DNA from: Ga0077527 sp038144955
GTDB taxonomy: Bacteria; Pseudomonadota; Gammaproteobacteria; Burkholderiales; SG8-41
Length of the DNA: 51,376 bases
Reading direction: 5' to 3'
Assembly (NCBI GenBank): GCA_038144955.1
Contig: JAYQOT010000011.1
Location: forward strand, 1 to 51,376
Part shown: piece after piece, positions 17,897 to 27,182 of the stretch
Numbering within the stretch: position 1 is the first letter of the stretch
How the letters are laid out: every line of letters starts with the position of its first letter
The notes under the pieces: generated by a model
Databases searched by the model: none
What the model saw: only the letters and a program-made list of their open reading frames with translations
Told to the model about the DNA's origin: nothing
Position numbers and translations under genes: made by a program

Positions 17897-18082
17897 GATT
17901 TCCTCATTAGTGGTTGATCAACCAGGCTTTGCAGCCGGCGACCGAAATGGTTCGGTCAGGCATCAGTAACGGCGGGCCCGGACAGTGGTTGACACCGGCG
18001 TATCGATTCCTGCCACTGGGCCTGCAAATCCTGTGGCGGTGACGGCATTGATAAAGTGGATAGAGAGGGCACGAAGTAAAAA

Positions 18083-18628
18083 CTATTTGACATCAAGGGT
18101 TGTGGCGGCACCGGGAGCCAGTCCTGCAATCGTCCAGGGACCGATGCTGTAACGGATCAGGCGCAGGGTCGGAAAACCTGCAGCGGCGGTCATGCGCCGC
18201 ACTTGACGGTTACGTCCTTCACCCAGGGTCATGCGCAACCAGCAGGTCGGGATGGCCTTGCGCACGCGTATGGGGGGCTGGCGCGGCCACAGCCAAAAGG
18301 GTTCGCTGACCACTTCGACTTCCGCGGGACGAGCCTGGTAATCAGGCATCTGGATGCCCACACGCAGCGGAGCCAGGTCGCCATCGGTCGGCATTCCCTC
18401 GACCTGCACGAAGTAGGTTTTCGGGAGTTTGTGCCGGGGATCGGTGATGCGGTGCTGAAGCTTGCCGTCCCCGGTCAGTACCACCAGGCCTTCGCTGTCG
18501 GTATCAAGACGCCCGGCCGGATAGACGCCGGGAATATCGACAAAATCCTTCAGCGTGGCATGAGGCGGTGAGGGACTGAACTGGCAGATCACGCCGTAGG
18601 GTTTGTTGAGCAGGACTATGGAGGCCAT
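18083..18628 (-). CDS. rluE: RsuA-family pseudouridine synthase, RluE-like
   Basis: A 181-residue protein without an S4 domain, the size of RluE. The catalytic motif GRLDTDSEGLVVLT contains the essential Asp (about residue 42). LNKPYGVICQF and GRNRQVRRMTAAAGFPTLRLIR are further RsuA/RluB/E/F signatures. RluE modifies U2457 of 23S rRNA in E. coli; that specificity is inferred from length. It is followed downstream by the mini-protein genes on the same strand. Confidence 0.9.
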   Translation of the reverse strand: MASIVLLNKPYGVICQFSPSPPHATLKDFVDIPGVYPAGRLDTDSEGLVVLTGDGKLQHRITDPRHKLPKTYFVQVEGMPTDGDLAPLRVGIQMPDYQARPAEVEVVSEPFWLWPRQPPIRVRKAIPTCWLRMTLGEGRNRQVRRMTAAAGFPTLRLIRYSIGPWTIAGLAPGAATTLDVK

Positions 18629-18644
18629 GACGCGAGTGTAGTGC

Positions 18645-18671
18645 GAAAAAAACCCCCGTCGCAGCGGGGGT
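18645..18671 (-). terminator. Terminator of aceB
   Basis: On the minus strand, an ACCCCCG / CGGGGGT stem (18652-18671) is followed by seven T residues. It lies about 20 bases after the malate synthase stop and just upstream of the rluE start. Confidence 0.85.
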
Positions 18672-18691
18672 CGTGATGAATCCGGTTCCGT

Positions 18692-20323
18692 TCAGGCGGC
18701 CACAGAAGCGCTTTCCAGATTCCGGGTCAGCCATTCGTAACCCGGCAGGGTCAGGAATTCGACATAGTCGTCGCTCGCGGTGAACTCCTCGAAAAGCTTG
18801 GCGGCCTGTTCGTACTGGCCGGCCTTCCATGCCGTTTCGCCAAGCTCGCGACGCACGCGTGCGAGTTCCTCCGGCAACATCTTGCGGAACATTTCGCGGG
18901 TCACCTTGCGTCCGTCCTCAAGCTTGCCTTTGGGGCTGCGCATCCATTGCCAGATCTGCGAGCGGGAAATTTCCGCAGTCGCTGCATCTTCCATCAGGTT
19001 GTAAACCGGGACACAACCGTTGCCGGCCAGCCAGGCGCTGATGTACTGGATGCCGACGCAGATGTTGTTGCGCAGTCCGGCTTCGGTAATCGGAGCCTCC
19101 GGCTGGAAGTTGAGTAGGTCCTTGGCAGTTACCTTGACGTCAGGGCGCTGGCGGGAAACCTGGTTCGGCCCGGGCATATGCTTGTCGAACACTTCCTTGG
19201 CGATGCTGACCAGTCCGGGATGAGCGACCCAGGTGCCGTCGCAGCCGTCGGTGGCTTCGCGTTCCTTGTCGGCGCGGACCTTGGCGAGTGCCGCATTGTT
19301 TGCGGCCTCGTCGCCCTTGATCGGGATTTGTGCGGCCATGCCGCCCATCGCAAAGGCGTTGCGCTTGTGGCAGGTCTGGATCAGCAGCAATGCGTAGGCG
19401 CGCATGAAAGGCGCGGTCATCGTCACCTGGCCGCGGTCGGCAAGGCAGAAATCCTTGTTGGAGCGGAATTTCTTGATGCAGCTGAAGATGTAATCCCAGC
19501 GACCGATGTTGAGGCCCACGCAGTGGTCGCGCAGTTCGTAGAGGATTTCGTCCATTTCAAATGCGGCAAGCACGGTTTCGATCAGCACCGTGGCCTTGAC
19601 CGTGCCCTGGGGTAATCCAAGTTCGCGCTGTGCCATCACGAAAACGTCATTCCACAGTCGTGCCTCAAGGTGGCTTTCCATTTTCGGCAGATAGAAATAC
19701 GGGCCGGTATTGCGGGCGATAGCTTCCTTGGCGTTGTGGAACACGTAGAGAGCAAAATCGAAGATCGCTCCAGACACCGGTGCGCCATCGACCTGCATGT
19801 GGTTTTCCAGCAAATGCCAGCCGCGGGGACGCACCAGCAGGGTGGCGATGCGTTCATTGAGGCTGTATTGCTTGCCCTCGGGGCTGCTGAAGGCGATGGT
19901 GCGGCGGATTGCGTCGCGCAGATTGATCTGGCCCTCGATCATGTTGTTCCAGGTCGGGGCGTTCGAGTCCTCGAAATCGGCCATGAACACGTTTGCACCG
20001 CAGTTCAACGCGTTGATCACCATCTTGCGGTCGGTGGGTCCGGTGATTTCGACGCGGCGATTCTGCAGATCTGCCGGTACGCTGCCGATGGTCCATTTCC
20101 CTTCGCGTATTTCACGGGTTTCAGCCAGGAAATCAGGCAGTTTGCCGGCATCGAACTCGCTTTGACGTTGTGCGCGCGCATCCATCAGTTCGCGGCGCCG
20201 GTTCTCGAACTTGCGCGAAAGCTTGGCAACGAAGGCGATGGCGGGCGGCGTCAGGATCTCGCTGAATTCGGCGGATAACGAACCCAGTATTTCGACACCT
20301 TCGGGCAGATTGGATGCGGTCAT
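18692..20323 (-). CDS. aceB: Malate synthase A
   Basis: A 543-residue protein, the normal length of malate synthase A. Signatures include the RRVEITGPTDRKMVINALNCGANVFMADFEDS stretch (positions about 85-120), RPRGWHL, and the C-terminal CVPVYNLMEDAATAEISRSQIWQW helix. It condenses glyoxylate and acetyl-CoA into malate in the glyoxylate shunt. No isocitrate lyase gene is found next to it. A perfect 10-bp inverted repeat lies in the AT-rich region just upstream of the start, which has a GAGGAGTCACAT ribosome site. Confidence 0.97.
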   Translation of the reverse strand: MTASNLPEGVEILGSLSAEFSEILTPPAIAFVAKLSRKFENRRRELMDARAQRQSEFDAGKLPDFLAETREIREGKWTIGSVPADLQNRRVEITGPTDRKMVINALNCGANVFMADFEDSNAPTWNNMIEGQINLRDAIRRTIAFSSPEGKQYSLNERIATLLVRPRGWHLLENHMQVDGAPVSGAIFDFALYVFHNAKEAIARNTGPYFYLPKMESHLEARLWNDVFVMAQRELGLPQGTVKATVLIETVLAAFEMDEILYELRDHCVGLNIGRWDYIFSCIKKFRSNKDFCLADRGQVTMTAPFMRAYALLLIQTCHKRNAFAMGGMAAQIPIKGDEAANNAALAKVRADKEREATDGCDGTWVAHPGLVSIAKEVFDKHMPGPNQVSRQRPDVKVTAKDLLNFQPEAPITEAGLRNNICVGIQYISAWLAGNGCVPVYNLMEDAATAEISRSQIWQWMRSPKGKLEDGRKVTREMFRKMLPEELARVRRELGETAWKAGQYEQAAKLFEEFTASDDYVEFLTLPGYEWLTRNLESASVAA

Positions 20324-20351
20324 ATGTGACTCCTCGGGGGGGTATAAATAA

Positions 20352-20379
20352 ATTGATTTTTCGTATAGTAAAAATCAAT
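20352..20379 (-). promoter_or_regulatory. Inverted repeat upstream of aceB (possible operator)
   Basis: The perfect 10-bp arms ATTGATTTTT and AAAAATCAAT are separated by eight bases. The element begins about 28 bases upstream of the aceB start inside an AT-rich promoter-like stretch. It could bind a regulator or form a leader hairpin; I cannot tell which. Confidence 0.5.
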
Positions 20380-20542
20380 ATCAAAATGGTTGCTGCATTG
20401 CATTATACATAATGCGTTCCAAAGTAAAAAAATACTGCGATTCAATTTTTCACTCTGTGGAAAATCGTGTTTAAAAGTCACTTTATATGCCGCAATGCGG
20501 GAAGGCAGGCTAAATCAGGCTGACCGCAAGAAGCTGTCCTAC

Positions 20543-20576
20543 AAAAAACAACGCCCGCTGGTGCGGGCGTTGTTTT
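20543..20576 (-). terminator. Terminator after the 458-aa protein gene
   Basis: A 10-bp GC-rich stem (CAACGCCCGC / GCGGGCGTTG) with a TGGT loop is flanked by A and T runs that extend the pairing. It could work on both strands; it sits about 25 bases after the stop of the minus-strand gene. Confidence 0.85.
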
Positions 20577-20602
20577 GGTGCAATTACCGGGGAAGGGGCC
20601 GG

Positions 20603-21979
20603 TTACTTGCTGCCCCAGGGCTTGATCGCCTGTTTCAGCTTGCTGTAGCCGTCGAGATAGCGCGGGCGTTTGCCGGCGTAAATCTTGTCGAAGGTGGCCA
20701 GTTGAGCATCCAGCCACTTGGCGAGTTCTGCGTTGCCGGGGTTGGCTGCCTTGTAGGCTTCGTTGATCAGCACAAAATGAATGCGCGGATCGTATGGATC
20801 CTTGGTGCCGCCGACGGTTTCGTCACCGGCGAGCAGGCGCATCAGCATCGCATCGGCTGAGCCGAGCGTCTGTTCATAGATCGGCGCGCCTTCCATGCGG
20901 TACATGACGCTGGTCATGTCCTTGCCGTTGGTCATCGTGAAGCCCATCTCTTTCCACACGTCGGCCATCTTCTTGCCGGCCTTGGCGTGGTCGAGCACCA
21001 TCTGGCCCCACTTGCGCAGCACATCGGGTGCATCGGCCATCAGGTCGGTCAGGCGGTCGCCGTCGAGGTCGGTCGAGTAGACGACGCACTCGCGCTGTTC
21101 GCACATGTCGTGCAGCAGCAGGCCGAAGTTGGTGTCGGAGATGTGCTCGTAGATATCGCCAGTCCAGTTCTCCATGCCTTTCTTGAAGTCCTTGGGCAGC
21201 AGCGCGACGATGGCTTCGACGTTTTCCTTGTGCTCCTCATAGGCGTCGACCGCGTACTGGCGCTTCAGCTTGAACTTGGTGCCCTGGATCAGCCAGCGGA
21301 ACAGACCCGCGTTCACCGCGTCTTCCTTGGCCTGGGTCGGCTTGGTAGCGACACGGCCGATGCAGCCGCGATCCTTGACCAGTTCCAGGAACAGGCGCGC
21401 GGCGTAGGCCATGCGCACGCCGGGGGTGTTCATCTCGGAGTGGATGTTGCCGGTCTCTTTCTCGACCTTGAACTTCTTGTTGTCCTGCGAATAGGGCAGG
21501 CCGGGCATGAAGCGCACGTTGGTGATTGAGCCGTAGGGGCGCACGTTGCAGTAGACGCCGGCGGCGGTGCGCAGCGGGGCGTTGGCCGATTTGCCGGCGA
21601 CGACAACTTTCTTGCCGCCGTCGTTGACCATGAAGTCGCCCGCGGTGGACCATTTCAGGCAGGTGTAGTCCATCTTGCCGAACCACTCGAGCGATTTCAG
21701 CTTGGTGTCGTGGCGGAACTGGGCCATCATCGGTACGCCAAGGAAGGGCAGTCCCAGCACGTCCAGCGCCATGATGGTGCCATTCAGCGCGAAAGTGTCA
21801 GTCAGGGCATGTGCCACCGGGTTGACGCCCCCGGCGAAGTTGCCGCCTTCCCAGATGATGGCGTCATTGATGCCGCGCGGCTGGGTTTTGGACCGCTTGA
21901 AAATGCTGTCCAAGTATTTGAAGAGGTCGCCATTGTTTTCTTCCTGCGCGATTTTCAGCAGGTCCAGATTTCCGCTCAT
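20603..21979 (-). CDS. Unrecognised 458-aa cytosolic protein upstream of aceB
   Basis: A clear long gene from ATG 21979 with coherent codon use and its own terminator. I do not recognise the family. It has no signal peptide and no membrane segment. Notable stretches are IIWEGGNFAGGVNPVAHALTD near residue 45, a Gly/Ala-rich VVAGKSANAPLRTAAG and a lysine-rich C-terminus. It lacks the KKCGH motif of isocitrate lyase, so it is not AceA in spite of its neighbour malate synthase. Cysteines are few, with no evident metal motif. Position suggests a link with two-carbon metabolism, but nothing more can be said. Confidence 0.8.
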   Translation of the reverse strand: MSGNLDLLKIAQEENNGDLFKYLDSIFKRSKTQPRGINDAIIWEGGNFAGGVNPVAHALTDTFALNGTIMALDVLGLPFLGVPMMAQFRHDTKLKSLEWFGKMDYTCLKWSTAGDFMVNDGGKKVVVAGKSANAPLRTAAGVYCNVRPYGSITNVRFMPGLPYSQDNKKFKVEKETGNIHSEMNTPGVRMAYAARLFLELVKDRGCIGRVATKPTQAKEDAVNAGLFRWLIQGTKFKLKRQYAVDAYEEHKENVEAIVALLPKDFKKGMENWTGDIYEHISDTNFGLLLHDMCEQRECVVYSTDLDGDRLTDLMADAPDVLRKWGQMVLDHAKAGKKMADVWKEMGFTMTNGKDMTSVMYRMEGAPIYEQTLGSADAMLMRLLAGDETVGGTKDPYDPRIHFVLINEAYKAANPGNAELAKWLDAQLATFDKIYAGKRPRYLDGYSKLKQAIKPWGSK

Positions 21980-22165
21980 TTCTCAAATCTCCGTTCGAAT
22001 AGGGTCTTACAATTGATCGGCGCATCATCGCGATCGGAAGGGGGCCGGCTGCAGTTTTGCTGGAAGCCGTGACAACCCTCTGGCGGCGGGCTGTCGGCCG
22101 GTCCGGGCCGCGATTATCGCATTATTTGAATGCCGCTCGCATCCGCGCCGTGGAGGCGAATGCCA

Positions 22166-22192
22166 GAAAAAAACCCGCAGCAAGCCGCGGGT
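22166..22192 (-). terminator. Terminator of the cold-shock gene
   Basis: The minus strand has an ACCCGC / GCGGGT stem followed by seven T residues, about 50 bases after the csp stop. Confidence 0.8.
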
Positions 22193-22243
22193 CTTGATCC
22201 TGCAGGGCCGTCGGTCTGAATACCGGCGGCGAAATTCACAGCT

Positions 22244-22447
22244 TCAGGCTGCTTGGATGTTAGAGGCTTGCTTGCCCTTCGGGCCCTGGGTGACTTCGAA
22301 GGACACTTTTTGACCTTCTTTCAGTGTCTTGAAGCCGTTCATCTGAATCGCGGAGAAGTGAGCAAAGAGATCTTCGCTGCCGTCGTCCGGAGTGATGAAG
22401 CCGTAGCCTTTGGAGTCATTGAACCATTTAACCGTACCAGTTGCCAT
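22244..22447 (-). CDS. Cold-shock protein (CspA family)
   Basis: A 67-residue OB-fold protein starting at ATG 22447 (MATGTVKWFNDSKGYGFI). The RNP1 motif KGYGFI and the RNP2-like DLFAHFSAI are present. In-frame codons upstream are part of the leader rather than the protein. CspA-family proteins bind single-stranded RNA and DNA. The gene is divergent from clpS, the common csp-clpS-clpA arrangement. Its leader probably contains the usual long 5' UTR, but I cannot see a defined cold-box. Confidence 0.95.
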   Translation of the reverse strand: MATGTVKWFNDSKGYGFITPDDGSEDLFAHFSAIQMNGFKTLKEGQKVSFEVTQGPKGKQASNIQAA

Positions 22448-22716
22448 AGTGCCTGCCTTGATAGAAAAGCGGATGGGCTCCGCGATTTGTTCGAGTTCCA
22501 AGGATCGCACCGGCCAAACTGGTCTTGCGATGATGCCTGAACCCCAACACCCGACTGCTTTCTAGGGTATTTGCCGGGGAAAGTCAAGTGCGGGCGGGAA
22601 AAGGGAAAACGGGCATTTTTCCCCATTATTCCGCCACTTGAAAAAATCCCCATTCCGGAGAAAATAGGTTTGCAGCCCCCATTTTTGCGGAGAGCGTATT
22701 TCGGGCTATTAACGGC

Positions 22717-23025
22717 ATGGCGAACAGGCAGCGTGAAGACACCGTCCTTGAGGCGAAACGCACCAAGACCAAGCCGCCACCGATGTTTAAGGTGCTGCTG
22801 CTTAATGACGACTATACCCCCATGGATTTCGTGGTCGGGGTACTCCAGAGGTTTTTTTCCCTGAGCCGCGAACGCGCCACCCAGGTCATGCTCAAGGTCC
22901 ATCGCGAGGGTATGGGCGTTTGCGGGATTTTCCCCAGGGATGTTGCGGCCACCAAGGTGGAACAGGTAAAGTCGTACGCCAAGCAGCACCAGCATCCGTT
23001 ACAGTGTGTGATGGAAGAGAATTGA
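22717..23025 (+). CDS. clpS: ClpS adaptor
   Basis: A 102-residue protein. The core KVLLLNDDYTPMDFVVGVLQRFF and the EGMGVCGIFPRDVAATKVEQV segment are typical. ClpS binds N-degron substrates and hands them to ClpAP. The N-terminal extension, rich in Lys and Thr, is the segment that enters ClpA. clpA follows after 27 bases. Confidence 0.97.
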   Translation: MANRQREDTVLEAKRTKTKPPPMFKVLLLNDDYTPMDFVVGVLQRFFSLSRERATQVMLKVHREGMGVCGIFPRDVAATKVEQVKSYAKQHQHPLQCVMEEN

Positions 23026-23052
23026 ACCGGATTAATCCATGATCGGACAACC

Positions 23053-25311
23053 ATGATTGCCCAGGAACTCGAAGTCAGCTTGCACATGGCGTTTATGGAA
23101 GCCCGCCAGAAGCGCCACGAATTCATTACGGTCGAGCACCTGCTGCTGGCGCTGCTGGATAATCCGTCGGCCTCGGAGGTGTTGCGTGCCTGCGCAGCCA
23201 ATGTGGACGAATTGCGCAAGCTGCTGGCCGATTTCGTCACCGAACACACCCCCATACTTGCCGGCGAGGAAGTCGATACCCAGCCGACGCTGGGTTTCCA
23301 GCGCGTGATCCAGCGCGCGATCCTGCACGTGCAGTCATCGGGCAAAAAGGAAGTCACCGGCGCGAATGTGCTGGTCGCCATTTTCGGCGAGAAGGATTCG
23401 CACGCGGTGTATTTCCTGCACCAGAAGGGCGTGACCCGGCTCGATGTGGTGAATTTCATTTCGCACGGCATCAGCAAGGTGCCGCAGACCCAGCAGCCGA
23501 AACCCGAAGGCGAGCCGGCGGAAGCCGAGCAGGAAGCTCAGGCAGGCGGTGCGCTGGAGTCCTACACGCTGAACCTCAATGCGCTGGCGATATCAGGAAA
23601 GATTGATCCGTTGATCGGTCGTGACCACGAACTGGAGCGGGTGATCCAGACCCTGTGCCGCCGTCGCAAGAACAACCCGCTGCTGGTCGGTGAGGCCGGC
23701 GTCGGCAAGACTGCAATAGCCGAAGGCCTGGCGCGGCGCGTGGTTGAGGGCGAAGTGCCCGACATCCTGAAAAAGGCCAACGTGTTCTCGCTGGACATGG
23801 GCGCGCTGCTGGCCGGTACCAAATACCGCGGCGACTTCGAGCAGCGGCTCAAGGCCGTGCTCAAGCAGTTGACGGAAAATCCCCACGCGATCCTGTTCAT
23901 CGACGAGATCCACACGCTGATTGGCGCGGGTGCGGCCTCCGGCGGTACGCTGGACGCCTCCAACCTGCTGAAGCCAGCGCTGTCGAGCGGCCAGCTGAAA
24001 TGCATAGGCGCCACGACCTACAACGAATACCGCGGGGTATTTGAGAAGGATCATGCGCTGTCGCGTCGTTTCCAGAAGATCGACGTGATCGAGCCGACGA
24101 TCGCCGAGACCGTGCAGATCCTGAAGGGACTGAAATCACGCTTCGAGCAGCATCACGGCGTCAAGTACCAGCCCGCCGCGCTGAATGCGGCGGCCGAGCT
24201 GTCCGCGCGGTTTATCAACGACCGTCATCTGCCGGACAAGGCCATCGACGTCATTGACGAAGCGGGCGCTGCGCAGAAGATACTGCCCAAGTCCAAGCAG
24301 AAGCGCATCATTGGCAAGCATGAGATCGAGGCCATTATCGCCAAGATCACGCGCATCCCGGCGCAGACGGTGTCAGTGGATGATCGCAATGCTCTGAAGA
24401 CGCTGGATCGCGATCTGAAAGCCGTGGTGTTCGGCCAGGACAAGGCGATCGATGCGCTGACTGCGGCGATCCGCATGGCGCGCAGCGGTCTGGGTAATCC
24501 GGCCAAGCCCATCGGCAGTTTCCTGTTCAGCGGGCCTACCGGCGTCGGCAAGACCGAGGTCGCGCGCCAGCTCGCCTATGTGATGGGTGTTGAGCTGCTG
24601 CGTTTCGACATGTCCGAATACATGGAGCGCCACGCCGTATCGCGGCTGATCGGTGCGCCGCCGGGATACATCGGGTTCGACCAGGGTGGTCTGCTGACCG
24701 AGGCCATCACCAAGCATCCGTATTCAGTGCTGCTGCTCGACGAGATCGAGAAGGCGCACCCGGACATCTTCAACATTCTGCTGCAGGTAATGGACCACGG
24801 CACGCTGACCGACAACAACGGCCGCAAGGCGGATTTCCGCAACGTGGTGATCGTGATGACCACCAACGCCGGCGCCGCCGAATTGTCGAAGTCATCGATG
24901 GGCTTTACTGCAAGCCGGCAGGCCGGCGACGAGATGGGAGAGATCAAGCGCATGTTCACGCCCGAGTTCCGCAACCGGCTGGACGGCATCATTTCTTTCC
25001 AGTCGCTGGACCGCGCAATCATCCTGCGCGTGGTCGACAAGTTCCTGATGCAACTGGAAGAACAGCTGCATGAGAAGAAAGTCGACATCAGCTTCACTCC
25101 GGCGCTGCGTGATTATCTGGCCGACAAGGGCTTCGATCCGCAGATGGGTGCACGGCCGATGTCGCGGCTGATCCAGGACACTATCCGCAGCGCCCTGGCC
25201 GACCAGTTGCTGTTCGGCCGGTTGGCGAATGGCGGCAAGGTGTCGGTCGACATCGATGCTGGCGGCAAGGTACGCCTGGATTTCGCTGAAGAAACAGCAA
25301 GCGTAGCCTGA
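23053..25311 (+). CDS. clpA: ATP-dependent Clp protease ATP-binding subunit ClpA
   Basis: A 752-residue AAA+ unfoldase of normal size. An N-domain (MIAQELEVSLHMAFMEARQ) is followed by a first AAA module with Walker A GEAGVGKTA (about residue 215) and a second with GPTGVGKTE (about residue 496). The ClpP-docking loop region lies near residue 610. It works with ClpP and ClpS in protein degradation. It is co-transcribed with clpS. Confidence 0.98.
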   Translation: MIAQELEVSLHMAFMEARQKRHEFITVEHLLLALLDNPSASEVLRACAANVDELRKLLADFVTEHTPILAGEEVDTQPTLGFQRVIQRAILHVQSSGKKEVTGANVLVAIFGEKDSHAVYFLHQKGVTRLDVVNFISHGISKVPQTQQPKPEGEPAEAEQEAQAGGALESYTLNLNALAISGKIDPLIGRDHELERVIQTLCRRRKNNPLLVGEAGVGKTAIAEGLARRVVEGEVPDILKKANVFSLDMGALLAGTKYRGDFEQRLKAVLKQLTENPHAILFIDEIHTLIGAGAASGGTLDASNLLKPALSSGQLKCIGATTYNEYRGVFEKDHALSRRFQKIDVIEPTIAETVQILKGLKSRFEQHHGVKYQPAALNAAAELSARFINDRHLPDKAIDVIDEAGAAQKILPKSKQKRIIGKHEIEAIIAKITRIPAQTVSVDDRNALKTLDRDLKAVVFGQDKAIDALTAAIRMARSGLGNPAKPIGSFLFSGPTGVGKTEVARQLAYVMGVELLRFDMSEYMERHAVSRLIGAPPGYIGFDQGGLLTEAITKHPYSVLLLDEIEKAHPDIFNILLQVMDHGTLTDNNGRKADFRNVVIVMTTNAGAAELSKSSMGFTASRQAGDEMGEIKRMFTPEFRNRLDGIISFQSLDRAIILRVVDKFLMQLEEQLHEKKVDISFTPALRDYLADKGFDPQMGARPMSRLIQDTIRSALADQLLFGRLANGGKVSVDIDAGGKVRLDFAEETASVA

Positions 25312-25513
25312 ACGCTTCGGACTCGCCGGCCCCCACTTCTCATTTGCACTGTGGCCGGGGGTTGTTTTGTTCCTCCCCAATTCATAGGCAAATACTGACG
25401 GGGCTGTAAGATTTTCGGCCTTGACAGTGGGCTTGTTGTTATCGAAACTGCATAAGAAAAAACCGATATTGTTTGGCGACCACGGTCGCAAGTTATTCAT
25501 CACGGAGGAGTTT

Positions 25514-25855
25514 ATGAAGCGAGCTTATCTGCTGGCAGTGACGTTACTGGCCGGTGGCGGACTGGTGCAGTCTGCTGTCGCAGCCGATCCGAATTACGCG
25601 CGCAATCTGGCGTCGACCTGCTTCACCTGTCACGGCACTGACGGTCGCAGCGTCAATGGCGTTCCGCCCAGCCTGGCCGGGCAGAACAGGGACTACCTGC
25701 TGAAGCAGCTGCATGAATTCCGTGACGGAAAACGTCCGGCAACCATCATGCACCAGCACGCCAAGGGCTATACCGAAGAGCAGCTTGCGTTGATCGCCGG
25801 CTATTTCGCATCCGTCACCCCCGGTCGGGCCGCCGCGGCCCCGGCAGCGCGTTAA
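25514..25855 (+). CDS. Class I c-type cytochrome, likely the heme subunit of flavocytochrome c
   Basis: A 113-residue protein from ATG 25514, preceded by GGAGGAG. A signal peptide ends near A23. One heme site, C36-F-T-C39-H40, is followed by G, with a later Met in the TIMHQH region as likely axial ligand. It is followed after ten bases by the flavoprotein subunit, so the pair forms a flavocytochrome c sulfide dehydrogenase (FccAB/SoxEF type) in the periplasm. The small monoheme subunit resembles SoxE or short FccA; I leave the symbol open. Confidence 0.87.
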   Translation: MKRAYLLAVTLLAGGGLVQSAVAADPNYARNLASTCFTCHGTDGRSVNGVPPSLAGQNRDYLLKQLHEFRDGKRPATIMHQHAKGYTEEQLALIAGYFASVTPGRAAAAPAAR

Positions 25856-25865
25856 GGAGAAGACC

Positions 25866-27137
25866 ATGAAACTGAGCAGACGGGAATTCGTCAAATGGAC
25901 TGCTGCGACTGCCGGTGTTGGCGCCGTGGCTGGATGTGCATCGGGCGGCGGTGCCGGATCCGCGCGCGTAGTCGTGGTGGGTGGCGGCTATGGCGGCGCC
26001 ACCGCGGCGAAATACATCAAGATGTGGGCGCCCGAGATTGATGTCACCCTGGTCGAGCCCAACGAGCATTTCATTTCCTGCCCGATCAGCAATCTGGTGC
26101 TGGGTGGCAATGCGAAAATGGGCGACATCACCTTCACCTATGACGGCTTGCGGCAGCGTGGTGTACGCGTGGTGCGTGACTCGGCCGTTGCGATCGACGC
26201 GGCGAAACGCCAGGTACGTCTGGCGGGTGGAGATACTCTCGCCTACGACAGGGTGATCGTGTCCCCCGGTATTGAATTCATGCTCGAACAGATTCCCGGA
26301 CTGCGTCCGGAGTCAGCTCGCGAGCGCGTCCCCCATGCCTGGAAGGCCGGCGCCCAGACCGTGATCCTGCGTCGCCAGCTTGAGGCGATGCGCGACGGCG
26401 GTGTTTATGTGCTGCAGATCCCTTTGGGACCGTACCGCTGTCCCCCAGGGCCGTACGAACGCGTCTGCCAGGTGGCTGACTATTTCAAGAAGGCCAAGCC
26501 GAAATCCAAGATCATCGTTCTCGATTCGAATCCGGACATCGTGTCGAAAAAAGGCCTGTTCCTTGCAGCCTGGAACGGGATGTACAAAGGCATGATCGAC
26601 TACCGGCCCAACAGCGAAATCGCCGATGTGGATGTCAGTGGCATGACGGTCAAGCTGCAGTTCGACAACGTCAAGGGCGATGTGCTGAACGTGGTGCCCG
26701 CCCAGCGCGCCGGTGACATCGCGGTGAAGACCGGGCTGATCACCGCCAACAACCGCTGGTGTGGTGTTGACTGGCTGACTTGCGAGTCCACCGCGGTGAA
26801 AGGCGTACACGTCATCGGTGACAGTACCCTCTCGGCGCCGGGCATGCCCAAGTCCGGCAGCATGGCCAACCAGCAGGCGAAAGTATGCGCTGCCGCTGTG
26901 GTGGCGCTGCTCAAGGGCCAACCGGTCAATGCCGATCCGATGATGATGAACACCTGCTACAGCTTTGTCAGCGGCAACAGCGCGATGCATGTTGCTTCGG
27001 TGCATCGCTACAGCGCGGCGCAAAAAACCATCGCTCCGGTCAAGGGCGCTGGCGGTGTATCGAAGGCAGCTGCGACATCCGAAGCCGAGTATGCCTGGGG
27101 GTGGGCACGCAACATCTGGGCCGAAGCATTGGTTTGA
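25866..27137 (+). CDS. fccB: Flavocytochrome c sulfide dehydrogenase flavoprotein subunit
   Basis: A 423-residue protein with a Tat-type leader (SRREFVKWTAATAGVGAVAGC). The FAD site VVVVGGGYGGATAAKYI is at about residues 35-52. FISCPISNLVLGG holds the first redox Cys and RWCGVDWLT the second. The GDSTLSAPGMPKSG motif and C-terminal FCSD domain are complete. The enzyme oxidises sulfide to sulfur or polysulfide and passes electrons to the cytochrome encoded just upstream. The downstream sulfurtransferase fits sulfur metabolism. Confidence 0.94.
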   Translation: MKLSRREFVKWTAATAGVGAVAGCASGGGAGSARVVVVGGGYGGATAAKYIKMWAPEIDVTLVEPNEHFISCPISNLVLGGNAKMGDITFTYDGLRQRGVRVVRDSAVAIDAAKRQVRLAGGDTLAYDRVIVSPGIEFMLEQIPGLRPESARERVPHAWKAGAQTVILRRQLEAMRDGGVYVLQIPLGPYRCPPGPYERVCQVADYFKKAKPKSKIIVLDSNPDIVSKKGLFLAAWNGMYKGMIDYRPNSEIADVDVSGMTVKLQFDNVKGDVLNVVPAQRAGDIAVKTGLITANNRWCGVDWLTCESTAVKGVHVIGDSTLSAPGMPKSGSMANQQAKVCAAAVVALLKGQPVNADPMMMNTCYSFVSGNSAMHVASVHRYSAAQKTIAPVKGAGGVSKAAATSEAEYAWGWARNIWAEALV

Positions 27138-27154
27138 TTGACTGTTGCCGGAAT

Positions 27155-27182
27155 GAAAAGGGGCGCTATGCGCCCCTTTTTT
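27155..27182. terminator. Bidirectional terminator between fccB and the DUF2784 gene
   Basis: An AAAAGGGGCG / CGCCCCTTTT hairpin with a CTATG loop and flanking T and A runs. It serves the convergent genes on both sides. Confidence 0.88.

Noticed and set aside
20603..21979. Isocitrate lyase, expected next to malate synthase.
   Set aside because: The KKCGH motif and other lyase signatures are absent.
25330..25380. Possible terminator after clpA (CCCCC and GGGGG arms).
   Set aside because: The arms pair imperfectly and the loop is long; not strong enough to call.
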